A stretch of DNA of 64,000 nucleotides from Paenibacillus rhizosphaerae. GTDB lineage: Bacteria; Bacillota; Bacilli; Paenibacillales; Paenibacillaceae. A program made the translations under genes and the position numbers. Under the pieces are notes generated by a model. It was not told the DNA's origin. It did no database searches and was given only the letters and a program-made list of their open reading frames with translations. How positions within the stretch are numbered: the stretch's first letter is position 1; each line of letters begins with the position of its first letter. Of the stretch, positions 43,240 through 52,039 are shown one piece after another. The stretch covers positions 1,674,001 through 1,738,000 of the forward strand of contig NZ_JACHXJ010000001.1 in assembly GCF_014192015.1 (NCBI RefSeq), in the 5' to 3' direction.

Positions 43240-45052
43240 ATGAGAACAAGACGAGGGTTTTTCAGGGCGGCAGTCCTGATGGCCATATTGGCAGCCGCTC
43301 TTACGGGTTGTGCCAAGGGGCCAGAACGGGCAACGGCCGCGCTATCTTCGGCTGATATTCCCATCCAGATGCAGCAGGGAAAGGAGCTCCAATGGAAAGG
43401 GGATGTTCCGTATGATCTTCCCGTTATCGATTTCGTCGACTCCAAAACGGGATTTGCGGTCAAAGAGCGCACTGACGCTCACCTAACGCTATTATCCACC
43501 CATGACGGCGGAAAGCATTGGCAGGAACAGGAATTGCCTGGGGAGTATATACGCAGCCTGGACTTTGTCAATGCCCAAAACGGGTACGCTTTGATCGAAA
43601 ATAACTGTTCCAGCAGTGAAGGACAGCTGCAGTGCAAACAGATCAGCCTGCTGAAAACCGGAGACGGCGGCCGGACCTGGACCACAAAATGGAAGTCCGA
43701 ATCTCAAGAGGACCATAGCCAAGGCACTCCCGTTCTGCATAAATTATCTTTTATGAATGAGCAAAGCGGCGCGGTGCTTGTGAACGGCCGCCTGTTCCTC
43801 ACAAAGGATGGGGGAGATCATTTTCAAACGGCTGTGTTTGGAATGAAGGACTTTACACCAATCAGCGCCAGTTTTCCGGAAGCCGGCACAGGCTATGTCA
43901 TCGGTACTGTCGGCAAGGATGATACCAAGCTTGTCGTTGTAAAAACCAATAATGCTGGACGGGCATGGTCTAAACAACTGGATATCTCAGCGAAGGATTC
44001 ACCTTTGTCCGCATTTCAAATCCAGTTTGCGAATGAAAATACCGGCTGGCTGCTGAGGAATGAAAAGGGGATGCTGAGCGGGGACATCTACCGTACCGTT
44101 GACGGTGGTAAGCATTGGACTAAAATGAGCACGCAGCGGACGGGACGTCCTTATGTGAGCGGAATTCAGCTGATCGACGGGAATACCGGCGTGATTTCGC
44201 TGCACCCGGGCGTTATCCGAGCCGTATGGCAGACCGAAGGAGGACATGGCTTTTATCGATCGTCTGCTCGGATTTGGCATCGGGACCCAGCTGGACAGCG
44301 GTAAGGTACTGAAAACGATCGATGGTGGGGCAAGCTGGAAGATCATCGCTTCCCTGGATTCTTATACCCGGCTGGAGAAAATCAGCTTTGTCAGTGAGAA
44401 AGAAGGCTTTGTTCTGGCTTTCCGTGATCAAGAGCCCCATCAAGTTTTATTGAAAACCCAGGACGGCGGGTTCACCTGGCATGAAGTTTCCAGCGAATCG
44501 CTGAGCAAGCTGGGGATAGCCGACATTTCGGCCATCCGTTTTTTTGACACAAATCATGGCGTCTTGTTCGCCACAGGAGAAGGAAAGGCTCTTTACCGCA
44601 CCTCGGATGGCGGGAAGACCTGGAACAAAACGCTGTTAAGCAAGGAAAATAGTGAGATGCAAGTCTCCTTGACCTCTTATTCCAGCGGATGGCTGTTGAA
44701 GCAGACGAATACAAAGGGGACAATAGATCTCGTTCGCTTCGGTGCGGACCATTCGGCGCAAACCGTATTGACGCTTGACAAGGACTGGTATCCGGACGCG
44801 GTCTATTTTCGCGATGAAACGCACGGGTATCTGCTGTTTGAAGATTTCGAAGCCACAGACGGTGTGATCACCCGTCTCCTGATGACGAATGACGGGGGCC
44901 GAACCTGGGTGAATCATCCTTTTCCCACAGATGCCGGGATGGTAGACGTCCGATCGATTGGCTTTTCCGATCCGCAGCATGGCTGGATTCAGTTCCTGCA
45001 GGGTACTGCCGTGACGGCTGACGGCGGGCTGAGCTGGTCCGTTCAGCAGTGA
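43240..45052 (+). pseudogene. YCF48/BNR-repeat lipoprotein gene with a frameshift
   Basis: A lipoprotein signal peptide (MRTRRGFFRAAVLMAILAAA, LTGC; lipidated C24) is followed by repeated BNR motifs (STHDGGKHW, KTGDGGRTW, RTVDGGKHW, KTIDGGASW, RTSDGGKTW, MTNDGGRTW) of a beta-propeller related to the YCF48 photosystem-assembly family. The first frame ends at 44304; the continuation, from about 44246, is in the next frame. The break lies near 44230-44245, where an expected T.DGG..W repeat reads QTEGGHGF. A deletion with frameshift explains it; a sequencing error is also possible. ATG 43240 has AGGAGGT 6 nt upstream. Separate expression of the C-terminal half is possible but would lack the signal sequence. 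Confidence 0.8.
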
Positions 45053-45105
45053 TCATCGACAGGGCTAGCGGGAAAATCGGAGAAGCTGGGAACATGAGCC
45101 CTTCT

Positions 45106-45131
45106 GCTGCCGCAAATCGGCGGCTTTTTTT
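45106..45131 (+). terminator. Intrinsic terminator after YCF48-like gene
   Basis: GCTGCCG / CGGCGGC (45106-45112, 45118-45124) followed by T7. Confidence 0.82.
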
Positions 45132-45142
45132 GTCCTTCGCTT

Positions 45143-45235
45143 GAATTAAAAACACAGCATGCTAAAAAGCAGGGGAAGTACGAGGATCTTGTGTATTACG
45201 GACTGTTGAAAGAAGAGTATCTTTCGATGAAATGA
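45143..45235 (+). pseudogene. Relic of a GNAT acetyltransferase C-terminus
   Basis: Thirty codons ending in TGA read ...AKKQGKYEDLVYYGLLKEEY LSMK. The D.VYYGLLKEEY pattern is the usual C-terminal end of RimL-type acetyltransferases. There is no start codon or upstream domain, and a terminator lies directly before it. Short length limits certainty. Confidence 0.4.
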
Positions 45236-45272
45236 CCGGCAGCGGTCAAATTGCAGCATGACCGGCTGCCGG
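45236..45272. repeat. Inverted repeat downstream of the minus-strand binding protein gene
   Basis: CCGGCAGC (45236-45243) and GCTGCCGG (45265-45272) with a 21-nt loop, in which GGTC and GACC can add pairing. It may fold as a 3' hairpin of the minus-strand operon, but no T-run follows in that direction. Confidence 0.35.
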
Positions 45273-45332
45273 GAAACACTAATTAGTTGATGGAAGAAAT
45301 GATGACCGGTATACAGTTAAATTCGCAAACGG

Positions 45333-46838
45333 CTACCTGCTGACTGCACGCCATGCATCCAGCTGTCTCTGCACTTCTTTACGCACCTCTTCAATACCAG
45401 CCTGCTTCAGTTCATGATTAAACTTGGGGAGGATCACGCCTACATCGACGGAGCCCGTCATCAGGCTGGGGTAGTATTTCTGCCAGACCATCTCGATGTT
45501 GTCGGTTTGAGCCGTCATTTTGCTAAGATCCGGCGTAAATCCGAGTACGGTCGATTTGACGACTCCAGTGTTATATTGACGGAACTGCTCCCATTTATTA
45601 AGGGGATCCGGGTAGTCGCCGCCCATCGTATTCAGGATAAACCAATTCCCCTGAGTATACTGTACTCCCGCATAACGGGAAGAGGCATCGGCTCCATCCT
45701 TATCTTTTGAAGAAATGGGGACAACCTGCCCTTGGGCATCAAGCGTGTAGTGCACGCCCTCAATACCGTAATTAAATAAGTTCCGTATTTCCGGATCCGT
45801 ATTCAGCAGATTCAAAAACTTGATGCTCTCGGCGGGATGCTTGGTGTTGGCATTGACCGCCATGATTCCTCCCCGGACCGATTCCGTGGTGACAACGCTC
45901 GGCGTGACGGGATTCGCCACGACCTTGTAGCCGCGGTCCTTGCTCCAGGTTGTCTCCGAAAGGGGACCGCCGCCGGAGGATTTCCAGAATACTTTGGCTC
46001 CCCGCTTCAAGCCTCCGGGCTCCCGCAGCGCGGCGTCCTTGTTAATGAAGCCCGCTTTATAATATCGTCGCAGCGTATCCAGAATCTGCCGCGCTTCCAT
46101 GGTTTCGAATATATTGACGACCTCGGCGCTCGGATCCAGCGATTTGATCATTAAGGGAATCTTATTGTTCATGATGTACTCATAACCGTCAAGGGCGAAG
46201 AAATTGTGGGAGTCCCTGTCGAGCTCCATCGGTACGTAATCCGGTTCGTTCTGTTGAATCATCCGCAGAAGAGGTTCAAGCGATTCCAGCGTATCGTATT
46301 TGGAGATGTCGATATGGTATTTATCCACGATGGAGGCAGGGTACATCCATTGATCACGCACCGCCAGCTCTTTATTGGTCGGTACGCCGTATATACCGCC
46401 GTCATTCAAGCGCACTCCCTGCCAAAAGATCGGATCAACCGCGTCATACATCTCCTTGCCCAGACCTTGGAGGAAGTCATCCAGCCTCAGCCAGGCACCG
46501 CGCATCGCCGTGGGGGCATAATCGGGAACATAAGCGATGTCGAATGGACTGCCGGCGGATATGAGCGTGTGCAGCCGATCTTCATATTCCTGCCAACCGA
46601 CTTTGATGTATGTGACGGTTACGCCGATTTTGGGTGCCATGATTTCGTTGATCTTATCGTTGACGAGCTGTAAGTCCTTATCAGGTTCTCCGATCGTGTA
46701 ATAAATCAGGTTGACCGGGGCGCCGTCATTGGAATCGCTATCTTGGCCCGACTGACGAAAGCAGCCAGTCGACGATACGAGCAGCAGAATCAGAGAGAGG
46801 GTCATTATGATCGACTTGCGACTATGGTTCATGACCAC
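45333..46838 (-). CDS. ABC transporter substrate-binding lipoprotein (DUF3502 type)
   Basis: Lipoprotein of 501 residues; signal peptide ends SSTGC with lipidated C26. The family 1 fold has DIAYVPDYAPTAMRG and the late LFNYGIEGVHYTLDAQGQ motif. The C-terminal region (TVLGFTPDLS, then VDVGVILPKFNHELKQAGIE) resembles DUF3502. GTG start 46838 has GGAGG 6 nt upstream. It follows the response regulator by 30 bp on the same strand and is the second binding protein of the region; the other lies at 49520. It may extend the specificity of the permeases, or serve as a co-sensor for the histidine kinase next to it (inference). Confidence 0.9.
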   Translation of the reverse strand: MVMNHSRKSIIMTLSLILLLVSSTGCFRQSGQDSDSNDGAPVNLIYYTIGEPDKDLQLVNDKINEIMAPKIGVTVTYIKVGWQEYEDRLHTLISAGSPFDIAYVPDYAPTAMRGAWLRLDDFLQGLGKEMYDAVDPIFWQGVRLNDGGIYGVPTNKELAVRDQWMYPASIVDKYHIDISKYDTLESLEPLLRMIQQNEPDYVPMELDRDSHNFFALDGYEYIMNNKIPLMIKSLDPSAEVVNIFETMEARQILDTLRRYYKAGFINKDAALREPGGLKRGAKVFWKSSGGGPLSETTWSKDRGYKVVANPVTPSVVTTESVRGGIMAVNANTKHPAESIKFLNLLNTDPEIRNLFNYGIEGVHYTLDAQGQVVPISSKDKDGADASSRYAGVQYTQGNWFILNTMGGDYPDPLNKWEQFRQYNTGVVKSTVLGFTPDLSKMTAQTDNIEMVWQKYYPSLMTGSVDVGVILPKFNHELKQAGIEEVRKEVQRQLDAWRAVSR

Positions 46839-46868
46839 CTGCAGCCTCCTTTCTGAAGGGTACGCAGC

Positions 46869-47630
46869 CTAAGCTTTTCCGCGAAGCTCGGAAGGAGATT
46901 TTCCGAAAAAGCTATGAAAGTGCGTATAGAAATAATTGAGATTGTTGTAGCCAACGGAAAACGCGATATAAGATATTTTCTCTTCGGTCGAACGGATTCG
47001 TTCCTCTGCGAGCAGCATCCGATATGCCATGAGGTACTCTGAAAACTTCATTCCGGTTTCTTTAAGAAACAGCTGTCCCAGGTAAGTACTGTTCATTTGG
47101 AAGCGCTCCGCCACGGATTTCAGCGTAATATTCTGGGCGTATTCCATCTTGATCATCAGCAAAATACGGTTGACCAGCTTGGATAGTTGCTCATATTGAA
47201 CCCCTAAGACGGGATCCCTGTTCAGGTCCTCGCTGTTCTTATTGCCGATCGTACCGTTAAGATCCTCGACAATAATCTTCTCAATGACTTGCTGCAGCTT
47301 TGTGCGCTCCACCGGTTTGAGCAGATAGTCTTTGACGCCGCAGCGAATGGCTTCCTGCGCGTATTTGAATTCACTATAGCCGCTCATAATAATGTATTTC
47401 GTCGGAATTTTAAATTCGTTAAGTTTGCTGATTGCCTCATAGCCGAGCGTCTTGCCGATACAGACATCAAAAATGGCGACATCCGGCTGCAGTTCAACTA
47501 CTTTGGACAGGGCTTCCTCTGTCGTTTCACATGTTTCAATCCGGCCGAAGCCATATTGATTCCAGTCCAAGATCCGTTTCATGCCCTCCAAAATTTGAGG
47601 CTCGTCATCCACAATCATCAATTTGTACAT
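46869..47630 (-). CDS. Response regulator, receiver plus AraC (YesN type)
   Basis: DNA-binding response regulator of 253 residues. The receiver domain (about 1-120) has phospho-acceptor D55 in VAIFDVCIG and the K of LLKPVER. The C-terminal AraC domain (about 155-253) has LKSVAERFQMNSTYLGQLFLK and ISYIAFSVGYNNLNYFYTHF, the two helix-turn-helix units. Start at 47630 behind GAGGTGA; it overlaps the end of the sensor kinase gene by 26 bp. Partner of that kinase; target genes are presumably the flanking ABC transporter components. Confidence 0.93.
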   Translation of the reverse strand: MYKLMIVDDEPQILEGMKRILDWNQYGFGRIETCETTEEALSKVVELQPDVAIFDVCIGKTLGYEAISKLNEFKIPTKYIIMSGYSEFKYAQEAIRCGVKDYLLKPVERTKLQQVIEKIIVEDLNGTIGNKNSEDLNRDPVLGVQYEQLSKLVNRILLMIKMEYAQNITLKSVAERFQMNSTYLGQLFLKETGMKFSEYLMAYRMLLAEERIRSTEEKISYIAFSVGYNNLNYFYTHFHSFFGKSPSELRGKA

Positions 47631-49359
47631 GTTCAATCACCTCTTTTGATATCCGTACCGCAATCTTGACCCCGGCTTCCTCGTTATTCGCAATCTCGAT
47701 CGTACAGCCGTCCCCATAAAAGAAATGCAGCCGCGTGTATACGTTGCGAAGCCCGATACTACTGGAGGAAGCGTCGTCCTGGTTAAACAGCGTGCGCCGA
47801 ACGGTATTTAACCGCTCCGCCGGAATTCCCTGCCCATTATCCACAAATTCGAGCACATAATCGTCATCGGCTTCCCAGCCATTGACGACGTACAAATTAA
47901 ACTCATGACCGGCATCGAAGCCGTGAATGAAAAAATTTTCAGCGAGAGGCTGCATCCAAAATTTCACGGTCGGGATTGAAAGGAGGGCCGGTTCGACATT
48001 GACTTGATAATAAAAACGTCCCGGATACTTAAACTCCATAATCTCCAAGTACTTCTGCAGCAGTTCCAGCTCGCTGGCGACCGAAATGATATTTTCCTTC
48101 TTCACGATTTCGCGGTAGAGCGTCCCTAAAGTCGCAATAGCGTCTGCGGTATCCGTGTCCCGGTTGACCAGAGCCGTAGAGCGGATCACCTCCAGCGTAT
48201 TGTACAGGAAGTGCGGATTAATCTGGTTCTGAAGCGCTTTCATTTCGGTTTCCTGCTGTTTTATTTTCAGCAAATATTCATTGCGGATGTACTTATCCAG
48301 CTGCTGTATCATATCATCCAATTCACGGGCGATCATACCGTATTCGTTTCTTCGGTACCGGGCTGGGCGGCTCGTCGTAAAATTGGCCGTCTTGACGCGT
48401 CCGATCGATTGGATGATGCGGTGCAGGAAGAGGGCATCATCCCTTAAATTATAGACAATGAGCAGCAGTACGCTGACCATCGCGGCCAGCACAATCAGGA
48501 ATAGGGTGATCAGCATCCCGGCATGCTGACGAATCAGCGTGGACAAATCGATGATGCTGACGAATTTGAAATTAAACTTGGTGGAGGCGAAGGTAACATA
48601 AAATATCGGCTTCAGCATCCCCCTTGAAATAATGCCGTGAGTTCGTCCATTTGCCGCCGCCAGACGGGACATTTGCACCAAATCTTCGTCGTGTCCGATG
48701 CCGATCGGGTAGATATCGCCGGCAGCACTGACGGCCGCTGCTTCGCCAACCCGGAAATTTTGGACCGATCTGAAAACTTGCTCACTGCTGACCAAAAAGC
48801 GCAAGTCACCGAATTCCTGAGAGCCCAGCGACAGCTTCTTGCGGTATACGAAACCTTTCGTAATCGTGTCATGAAAAGCCTCATCCTTATTCGGAAGTCC
48901 AAACGTGTAACTGGCAATCCCGTTATCGTTAAAGCGCACCACATTGCCGTATTCGCCGGTGTGCAGGCTGATCTGCGTGATCTCGCCCTGCGCCCAGCTG
49001 TATAAATAGGTTTTAAGATCCTCTGGAAAGGAAACCAACGGCTGCGAGTAAATGCTGTGATCCAGCCTGCTCGTCAAGTAACCTTCAGCACTGCTGCTCG
49101 CAAAGCTTCTGGCATCGTTGAGCAACCCCGGATTGGAGTATATCCGCTGCATGTAAGCCTCAATACGGTCGGCGTCATACTGCAGTTCATTCTCCACGCG
49201 CGAGAAAGCGTTCGCCGCCTCGATCCGGGCATTGCCGACCCATTGGTTCAGCAGCATGGCACAGGTCAGCGTGCTTAGCGTGAGCCCGATGCTCACAACG
49301 AAGATGACATAGGCGATAAACTTGTGACGGTAAATTTTGATTTGCAAAAAAGAGCCCAT
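47605..49359 (-). CDS. Sensor histidine kinase, YesM type
   Basis: Membrane sensor of 584 residues. Two transmembrane helices (about 12-34 and 290-312) enclose an extracellular dCache-like domain. A HAMP follows (about 315-370). The His_kinase (YesM/LytS) region carries QINPHFLYNTLEVIRS with the phospho-acceptor histidine, and the HATPase part has VDNGQGIP and SSSSIGLRNVYTRL. ATG 49359 is chosen (MGSFLQIKIYRHKF) behind GAGGTG; an upstream extension reads poorly. Its gene overlaps that of the response regulator. It sits between two binding-protein genes and probably senses an oligosaccharide, directly or via one of them. Confidence 0.92.
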   Translation of the reverse strand: MGSFLQIKIYRHKFIAYVIFVVSIGLTLSTLTCAMLLNQWVGNARIEAANAFSRVENELQYDADRIEAYMQRIYSNPGLLNDARSFASSSAEGYLTSRLDHSIYSQPLVSFPEDLKTYLYSWAQGEITQISLHTGEYGNVVRFNDNGIASYTFGLPNKDEAFHDTITKGFVYRKKLSLGSQEFGDLRFLVSSEQVFRSVQNFRVGEAAAVSAAGDIYPIGIGHDEDLVQMSRLAAANGRTHGIISRGMLKPIFYVTFASTKFNFKFVSIIDLSTLIRQHAGMLITLFLIVLAAMVSVLLLIVYNLRDDALFLHRIIQSIGRVKTANFTTSRPARYRRNEYGMIARELDDMIQQLDKYIRNEYLLKIKQQETEMKALQNQINPHFLYNTLEVIRSTALVNRDTDTADAIATLGTLYREIVKKENIISVASELELLQKYLEIMEFKYPGRFYYQVNVEPALLSIPTVKFWMQPLAENFFIHGFDAGHEFNLYVVNGWEADDDYVLEFVDNGQGIPAERLNTVRRTLFNQDDASSSSIGLRNVYTRLHFFYGDGCTIEIANNEEAGVKIAVRISKEVIEHVQIDDCG

Positions 49360-49469
49360 AAGACACCTCGATTTACAGCAACTCGTCGAAAGCATGAATA
49401 GCTAATCCCAATGTACCACGAATAGTGCAAAGGTACCACGTTTCTTACGAAACTTCATAGATGGGAAGG

Positions 49470-49506
49470 AAAAAGCATCCCTTAAGAGAGTCTCATAAAG
49501 GGATGC
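49470..49506 (-). terminator. Intrinsic terminator of the permease-binding protein operon
   Basis: GCATCCCTT / AAGGGATGC (49475-49483, 49498-49506) followed on the minus strand by a T-run; it lies 14 bp after the lipoprotein stop and separates it from the kinase gene. Confidence 0.85.
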
Positions 49507-49519
49507 GCTTCCATTTCTT

Positions 49520-51016
49520 TTACTTGAAGTAGTTATCGATTTGCTCTTGAGCCGCTTTCATAATCGTGTCCATGCCGGCCGACTTCAGTTCAGCCGTAAT
49601 TTTCGGCACCATTTTCTCCGGATCGGATGCGCCGGTAATGAGTTCATACTTGTATTTGTCCCATACGGCTTGGCAGTTCGCCACTTCGGTCTGCAGATTG
49701 CTGATGTCGAGCGCGAAGCCAAGGATCGTGGAGGAGGAGGCAGCCTCGTTCAATTTTTTAACCTGTTCCCATTGATCTTCCGGAGCACCTTTCGTCACCG
49801 CCAGATTAAAGAACGTGCCTTGGGTGTAAGCAGCCAGCGGCCAAGTATCGGTTGTACGCTCGATTACCTTTTCGCCGTCGACGTTTTTGTAGTCTACGCC
49901 CAGCTCGCCAAAGGCCAGCATGTTGCGCAGCTTCGGATCGGTATTGACCAGTTCAAGGTACTTCAATGCTTCCTTCTGATATTTCGAATTTGCCGAAATC
50001 GCGTTCAGAGAACCTTGAATTGTACTCGTGGTGTAGATCGGTCCGTAATGTTGAACCATGTCGTATTTCTGGACGTTATCATTGATTTGCCAGCTGACTT
50101 CAGCGCCAGGGAAGGCTTGTGCCGCAAAGAACGGTCTGCCTTTGTCAGCTTCGGTTTTGGTCGGAGCATCCGGATTGATGATGCCGTCTTGATACCATTG
50201 ATGCAGAAGCTTCAGGTTGGCCATGACGTCAGGCTGTTCCAGAACGGAAACGACCTTGCGCGATGCATCGTCCGCTTTTACGCCGATCGGAGGGAAGCCC
50301 AGCGTTAAATCGTCATAATCGTTAAAGAATCCGTTCAGGCCTTCACCTTGGGTCATCGGCAGCGGGTAGAAGCTTTTGCCTTCGCCGGCCTTCATATCAT
50401 GAAGCGGCTTGTCGAGATCCTGCAGCGTCTTGATGTTGTTGATGTCGATATTGTATTTCTGCACATACTTGTCATCGAATACCCAATACTGCGTCAACGC
50501 GGAATCCTTATAGGTCGGGACGGAATAATACTTCCCGCCGATTTTGGTGCCGTCCCAGACATTTTGCGGAATCAGCTTGTACAGGTCAGGCGTTTCGCTT
50601 TGAACCAGATCGGTAATATCGGCAAAAGCACCCATCGCGACCTGCTTGCTGTACTTACCGCTGTTCGTGAACATAATGTCGAAAGGCTCGCCGGTATTGA
50701 CGATGGTGTTCATCTTCGTGTCCCATTCGCCCCAGCTGGCTACCTTGATGTCCACTTTCACGCCGATCTTTTCGGCCGTGTAGGCATTCATGGCGTCAAC
50801 CGCCTTGCTGAAGTTGCTCGGCACCTGGCCGCCGATTGTCCACCAGACCAATGTCGGAACATCCTTGCTGGTTGTCGACGTTTCCTTCGACGGCTCTGTG
50901 GTCGTCTGCGATCCATCGGGTGTAGATGCAGGCTTCGAGCCGCCGCAGGCTGCCAGAGCTGTGGCCAGAAGGGTCAGCAAGCAGAGCGTAGAGATGAACC
51001 TGAAAGATCTTTTCAT
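49520..51016 (-). CDS. ABC transporter substrate-binding lipoprotein (DUF3502 type)
   Basis: Lipoprotein of 498 residues; signal peptide ends LAAC with lipidated C24, followed by a Ser/Thr-rich linker. Family 1 binding fold; FGELGVDYKNVDGEKV is the late family motif. The C-terminal ILGFALDISN and MVPKITAELKSAGMDT elements match the DUF3502 pattern, also present in the second lipoprotein at 45333. AAGGGGG lies 7 nt before the ATG. It is the third gene after the two permeases, 80 bp downstream of the second, and precedes a terminator. Ligand is unknown; no glycosidase gene accompanies this transporter. Confidence 0.92.
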   Translation of the reverse strand: MKRSFRFISTLCLLTLLATALAACGGSKPASTPDGSQTTTEPSKETSTTSKDVPTLVWWTIGGQVPSNFSKAVDAMNAYTAEKIGVKVDIKVASWGEWDTKMNTIVNTGEPFDIMFTNSGKYSKQVAMGAFADITDLVQSETPDLYKLIPQNVWDGTKIGGKYYSVPTYKDSALTQYWVFDDKYVQKYNIDINNIKTLQDLDKPLHDMKAGEGKSFYPLPMTQGEGLNGFFNDYDDLTLGFPPIGVKADDASRKVVSVLEQPDVMANLKLLHQWYQDGIINPDAPTKTEADKGRPFFAAQAFPGAEVSWQINDNVQKYDMVQHYGPIYTTSTIQGSLNAISANSKYQKEALKYLELVNTDPKLRNMLAFGELGVDYKNVDGEKVIERTTDTWPLAAYTQGTFFNLAVTKGAPEDQWEQVKKLNEAASSSTILGFALDISNLQTEVANCQAVWDKYKYELITGASDPEKMVPKITAELKSAGMDTIMKAAQEQIDNYFK

Positions 51017-51096
51017 TCCAATTCCCCCTTATAGATGTTAGATCACCTTGAAACAGTGATTTATCATAAACCAAGATGTCTTGGCTTATTTCGTCA

Positions 51097-52026
51097 TTAT
51101 CCTTTAACAGCACCGACCGTGAGCCCGGAGATAAAATACTTCTGGAAGAACGGGTAGGCGCAGGCTACAGGCAAAACGATGAGAATCGCCACGGCCATCC
51201 GCGCGGATTCCTTCGGCATCGTCGCGACAAGTACGGCGTAGCTGACGCCCATGCTTGCGGCATTCTTTGCCAGTGCATCGACATTGCTCATCAGGCTGTT
51301 GAGCAGGGCCTGCAGCGAGTACAGGTTCTGGTTGTCGATATACAGCATCGATTGAAACCAGTCATTCCAGTAAGCAAAGCAGAGAAACAATCCAATCGTC
51401 GCGATCACAGGCAGGGAGATCGGGAGGACGATGGAGAAGAAGATCCTCAGCTGGCTCGCGCCATCGATTTCCGCCGATTCGATGAGTCCGTCGGGAATCG
51501 TGCTTTTGAAAAACGTTTTGCAGATGATCACGTTAAACGATGAGACGGCCAGCGGCAGAATCAGGGCCCAGATGCTGTCTTTCAGACCCAATAAATTGGT
51601 GTTGATAAAGTAGCTGGACACCAAACCGCCGTTGAACACCATCGGAATGAATACAATCCAGGTCAGAAACCCCTTCAGCTTGTAGTTGGGGCGGGAAATG
51701 ACGTATCCCATGGAAGCGGTCAGCAGGACGCCGAGCACGGTCCCTATCACAGTGACGAGAACCGACACGCCGAGCGCCCTCAGAATCGTCGTCCCCTGTT
51801 TGGCGATATAGGCGTATGCATCACCCGATAGTACGGTCGGCAGTATGTGATATCCCGTCTCACGGATCGAGTCTTCACTGGAAAATGAGATGGACAGAAC
51901 TACAACGACAGGAATGACACAGATCAGCGCCAAGACGATAAATATCAGATGGAAAATGACATCGACGACTCTGTGGGTACGATTAAATTTCTCCAGGCCC
52001 GTATCGTAAGCCGTTCGTGTTGACAT
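51097..52026 (-). CDS. ABC transporter permease, YtcP/LplC type
   Basis: Membrane subunit of 309 residues. YtcP marks: VVVVLSISFSSED after helix 1, the LIESAEIDGASQLRIFFSIV EAA loop, and the ending FFQKYFISGLTVGAVKG. An AGGAGGTAGG ribosome binding site precedes the ATG and overlaps the stop region of the upstream permease. Partner of the LplB-type permease at 52040. Confidence 0.93.
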   Translation of the reverse strand: MSTRTAYDTGLEKFNRTHRVVDVIFHLIFIVLALICVIPVVVVLSISFSSEDSIRETGYHILPTVLSGDAYAYIAKQGTTILRALGVSVLVTVIGTVLGVLLTASMGYVISRPNYKLKGFLTWIVFIPMVFNGGLVSSYFINTNLLGLKDSIWALILPLAVSSFNVIICKTFFKSTIPDGLIESAEIDGASQLRIFFSIVLPISLPVIATIGLFLCFAYWNDWFQSMLYIDNQNLYSLQALLNSLMSNVDALAKNAASMGVSYAVLVATMPKESARMAVAILIVLPVACAYPFFQKYFISGLTVGAVKG

Positions 52027-52039
52027 CGTCCCTACCTCC

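Noticed and set aside
49541..50308. Open frame of 255 codons on the plus strand
   Set aside because: Antisense to the DUF3502-type lipoprotein gene; no start signals.
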